This document shows, one piece after another, positions 42,850 through 44,782 of a DNA stretch of 44,782 bases (positions within the stretch are counted from its first letter, which is position 1; each line of letters begins with the position of its first letter). The stretch comes from an uncultured Prevotella sp. Lineage in GTDB: Bacteria > Bacteroidota > Bacteroidia > Bacteroidales > Bacteroidaceae. The stretch spans positions 1 through 44,782 of the forward strand of contig CAJKDU010000019.1 of NCBI GenBank assembly GCA_905198745.1. Reading direction: 5' to 3'. A program made the translations under genes and the position numbers. The notes under the pieces are model-generated. The model worked only from the letters and a program-made list of their open reading frames with translations. It had not been told where the DNA came from and did no database searches.

Positions 42850-43836
42850 CTACCCCTCCGTTTCACTTCCTGTATTCCATGCCACAGCTGCAGCACCGAG
42901 AATGGCTGCCGAACCGTCCTCGAGTGCACTCTCCAGGAATTGCGCCTTACCCCTGTAGAGATGGAGGACATAACGGTCGTAGGCCTGACGTGCAGGGTCG
43001 AGCAACCAATGGCCGGCCTTGGCCAATCCACCGAAGAACACGAAGGCTTCCGGACTGAGGAAGGTGGCAAAGTTGGCACAAGCCTTGCCCAAAGTCTCTC
43101 CTGTGATGCGTAGTGTTTCCTGCGCCAAGATATCGCCCGCCTCGGCAGCACGATAGATGTCGAGCGTGGTAATGTCCTGCGGTTTCATGTCGCGAAGTAT
43201 GGAGGGCGTACCGCCCTTAGCAGACAGCACCTCACCGAGAGTGATGAGCACGCCACGGGTGGAACAATACATGTCAAGACATCCGCAGCGTCCGCATCCG
43301 CACGGACGTCCGTGGGAAGAGAAGTCGATGATGGTGTGGCCCAGTTCGCCTGCCAACCCGTCACTGCCATAGACCAGTTGTCCGCCAGCCACGATGCCAG
43401 AACCGACTCCTGTGCCGAGCGTTATCTCGATGAAATTGTTCATGCCCCTTGCAGCCCCATAGCGCATCTCTCCGAGGGCTGCCGCCTTGGCATCATTGGT
43501 AATCGCCACAGGCACATCTATCTGCTCGGCTATTAGCCTGCAAAGGGGCACCACTCCTTTGGCCCACTTGATGTTGGCGGCATGCTCCACGGTTCCCTTG
43601 CAGAAATTGCCTGCCGGTGCGCCTATGCCGACTGCGTGGAGTGCATCGGTGCCGCCTATCATGACGGATAGGTCATTGATTACACGAACAGCATCGTCGA
43701 CGAACTGCCATGCATAGTCATAGCTTTGGGTGGAAAGGGTATGCGTGGCGCATATGCGGTTGTCATCGGAAATAAGACCGAAGACGGTGTTGGTGCCGCC
43801 CAGATCTATGCCGATTACGAAACGTTTCTTGTCCAT
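42850..43836 (-). CDS. ROK family glucokinase-like protein
   Basis: A cytoplasmic sugar kinase (or kinase-like) of 328 residues with no DNA-binding N-terminal extension, so a kinase more than a repressor. ATP-binding GIDLGGTN is at about 9-16, the catalytic-site region reads ITNDAKAAALGE, GTGVGSGIV follows, and the ROK zinc region reads GELGHT then CGCGRCGCLDMYCS. The last glutamate of the usual GCLE is Asp, a small deviation. The start at 43836 (MDKKRFVIG) is preferred over 43866, which coincides with the predicted transcription start. It is the first gene of a minus-strand group ending in azlD. Glucose or N-acetylmannosamine are the usual substrates, and I cannot choose between them. Confidence 0.9.
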   Translation of the reverse strand: MDKKRFVIGIDLGGTNTVFGLISDDNRICATHTLSTQSYDYAWQFVDDAVRVINDLSVMIGGTDALHAVGIGAPAGNFCKGTVEHAANIKWAKGVVPLCRLIAEQIDVPVAITNDAKAAALGEMRYGAARGMNNFIEITLGTGVGSGIVAGGQLVYGSDGLAGELGHTIIDFSSHGRPCGCGRCGCLDMYCSTRGVLITLGEVLSAKGGTPSILRDMKPQDITTLDIYRAAEAGDILAQETLRITGETLGKACANFATFLSPEAFVFFGGLAKAGHWLLDPARQAYDRYVLHLYRGKAQFLESALEDGSAAILGAAAVAWNTGSETEG

Positions 43837-43872
43837 GGGTATTGATTTTTCTGTATTGGTTTTCACTTATAC

Positions 43873-43903
43873 AAAAGTAGCAATAATTCATGAATCATGC
43901 AAG
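43873..43903 (-). promoter_or_regulatory. promoter of the ROK kinase operon
   Basis: Minus-strand TTG (43903-43901), 20 bases, then TACTTTTG (43880-43873). This supports the start at 43836, with a leader of about 30 bases. Confidence 0.7.
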
Positions 43904-44303
43904 AGTAGACGGACTATTATCACTTTGTAAGTGCAATCCGAACTCGTACATGCGAACGGATCACGTTTCTTCAAGTGGGTGGAGTGGTGACTATAATAAA
44001 TGTTTATGCCAACCATAATCTGACGGAAAGCACACCCGCCATTCACCATTACTTCTACAAAACCAAGCCTTGTAATATTATCATCGCCGATACTTCTTCT
44101 TTTGACAAAGTTAAAAATCCAATTTACATGCCTTACCAATTATCATCCTCAGCACCATGGATTGACGTGACAAGGCACAAGAACAAACTACAGGAACAAC
44201 AAAACACCTTGGGGAGTTAAAAGGGCACATCTATCGTACAAGCCTCATATAGAAAAGCAAATGTCTTCTGAACCGGACGCTTCCGTTAAACTACCCGGAT
44301 TAA
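43904..44303. other. non-coding stretch without recognisable features
   Basis: Two short open frames (minus 43888-44139, plus 43975-44220) do not resemble any family and lack convincing starts. Composition is more A+T rich than the neighbouring genes. No terminator, tRNA or repeat was found. Confidence 0.45.
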
Positions 44304-44435
44304 ACCTGTTAATGGCAGACTTAGCAGGCGTAAGTGGCTGACTTAACAGGCGCAAGTGGCTGACTTAACAGGCGCAAGTGGCTGACTTAACGGGCGTAAG
44401 TGGCAGACTTACTACCTGTAAGTGGCAGACTTGTA
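44304..44435 (+). repeat. 22-bp tandem array next to copy C
   Basis: Six tandem 22-base units start at 44304, 44326, 44348, 44370, 44392 and 44414. Units 3 and 4 are identical and unit 2 differs from them by one base. The core is GTAAGTGGC-T/A-GACTTA followed by a variable five-base joint. TAAGT and ACTTA form an inverted repeat within each unit. The array directly abuts repeat copy C. Confidence 0.85.
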
Positions 44436-44660
44436 CCTTGTCCAACAACCTGAGCACTCTTTGCCACGGCCGTGAGCAATGAATAACCAAACTGTATGAC
44501 AGATTTTAGGCATTCCGCTTAAACTTGAATAGTGATGAATTGGTGATAGAAGTGATAGATACCAACACATCTATCACGCATCTATCACTCCATATATCTC
44601 GCTCACAATCAATTGTTTTTGTCAGATATCAAGAAAAGTGATAGATAGTGGCGAAAAATG
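44436..44660 (+). repeat. dispersed modular intergenic repeat, copy C
   Basis: The same module order as copy A: CCTTGTCC block, GCCACGGCCGTGAGCAATGA palindromic block (44463-44482), a spacer, GTGATAGA twice (44542-44559) facing ATCTATCAC twice (44569-44588), a spacer, then AAAAGTGATAGATAGTGG (44634-44651) and an A-rich run. The final GC-alternating part seen in A and B is missing. The 22-mer array is immediately upstream. Confidence 0.75.
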
Positions 44661-44782
44661 AATATGAGGTGGAACTGGTTAACGGACTGGATTTGACCTT
44701 CAACAAGCATTTCCAATTAATTGATATTTAGTACTGATGCGATAAAATCGCATGGTTATTAAAATTCATCAAATAAAGTGAG
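44661..44782. other. window end with one short hairpin
   Basis: No gene. A perfect 7-bp hairpin (ATGCGAT, AAA, ATCGCAT) lies at 44737-44753 without a T run. It could be an operator or a weak terminator of a gene beyond the window. Confidence 0.4.

Noticed and set aside
43888..44220. Gene remnants or small genes on both strands after the ROK promoter
   Set aside because: The two short frames overlap each other, have no recognisable motifs, and one runs through the ROK promoter.
44304..44435. CRISPR array
   Set aside because: Units are head-to-tail 22-mers with no unique spacers of about 30 bases, and no cas genes lie nearby.
1..44782. tRNA or rRNA genes
   Set aside because: I looked for T-loop GTTCGANTC and cloverleaf patterns in the intergenic regions and found none convincing; a tRNAscan-SE run would settle it.

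Overview
The window looks like chromosomal DNA from a member of the Bacteroidales, most likely Prevotella or a close relative. The family assignment comes from gene content: a DUF3078 protein, a DUF4301 protein, a DUF4468 protein, a Porin_10-type porin, a Bacteroidetes-style YidC, a clostripain-family lipoprotein and a tricorn-like S41 peptidase. It is supported by repeated promoters of the Bacteroidetes sigma-A type (TTTG or TTG, 19-20 bases, then TAnnTTTG). Genus level is an inference. Nearly all of it is ordinary core and secreted-protein gene content. I see no phage, transposase, integrase, CRISPR array, tRNA or rRNA.

Layout. 1-448: non-coding, with the possible last codons of an upstream gene. 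450-3970: a compact clpS-clpA-aat operon, i.e. the adaptor, the unfoldase and the tRNA-dependent tagging enzyme of the bacterial N-degron pathway, with its own promoter and terminator. 4011-5655: a stand-alone SLC13/DASS anion symporter. 5858-6178: dispersed repeat copy A. 6302-7785: gdhA (minus). 7848-13826: a minus-strand operon reading DUF4468 protein, small membrane protein, outer-membrane porin, secreted 5'-nucleotidase and NudC-type NUDIX enzyme. 13864-15975: uvrB (minus). 16092-16160: truncated repeat copy D. 16204-22254 (minus): mazG, lipocalin-like lipoprotein, rnz and a large periplasmic tricorn-like protease. 22277-25106: valS, divergent from mazG through face-to-face promoters. 25205-26392: clostripain-family lipoprotein. 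26529-27100: repeat copy B plus a 22-bp tandem array. 27115-28448: DUF3078 protein (minus), divergent from pyrG. 28472-32179: pyrG-yidC. 32268-35973: S9 exopeptidase plus an MFSD1-like MFS transporter. 35994-37620: DUF4301 protein (minus), divergent from a relA-type alarmone synthetase. 37639-40846: relA, an unrecognised 122-residue protein, and tag. 40843-43903 (minus): ROK kinase, cutC, azlC, azlD. 43904-44782: non-coding, with a 22-bp tandem array and repeat copy C.

Themes. Three extracytoplasmic peptidases (S41 tricorn-like, C11 clostripain-like, S9), an MFS transporter resembling the lysosomal dipeptide carrier MFSD1, branched-chain amino-acid export proteins, glutamate dehydrogenase and the N-degron module together suit a peptide- and amino-acid-using anaerobe. 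The most distinctive non-genic signal is a modular intergenic repeat of about 320 bp. It has three full copies and one truncated copy in 45 kb, is built of palindromes, GTGATAGA-type short repeats and 22-bp TAAGT-N5-ACTTA units, and has no coding capacity that I can recognise.
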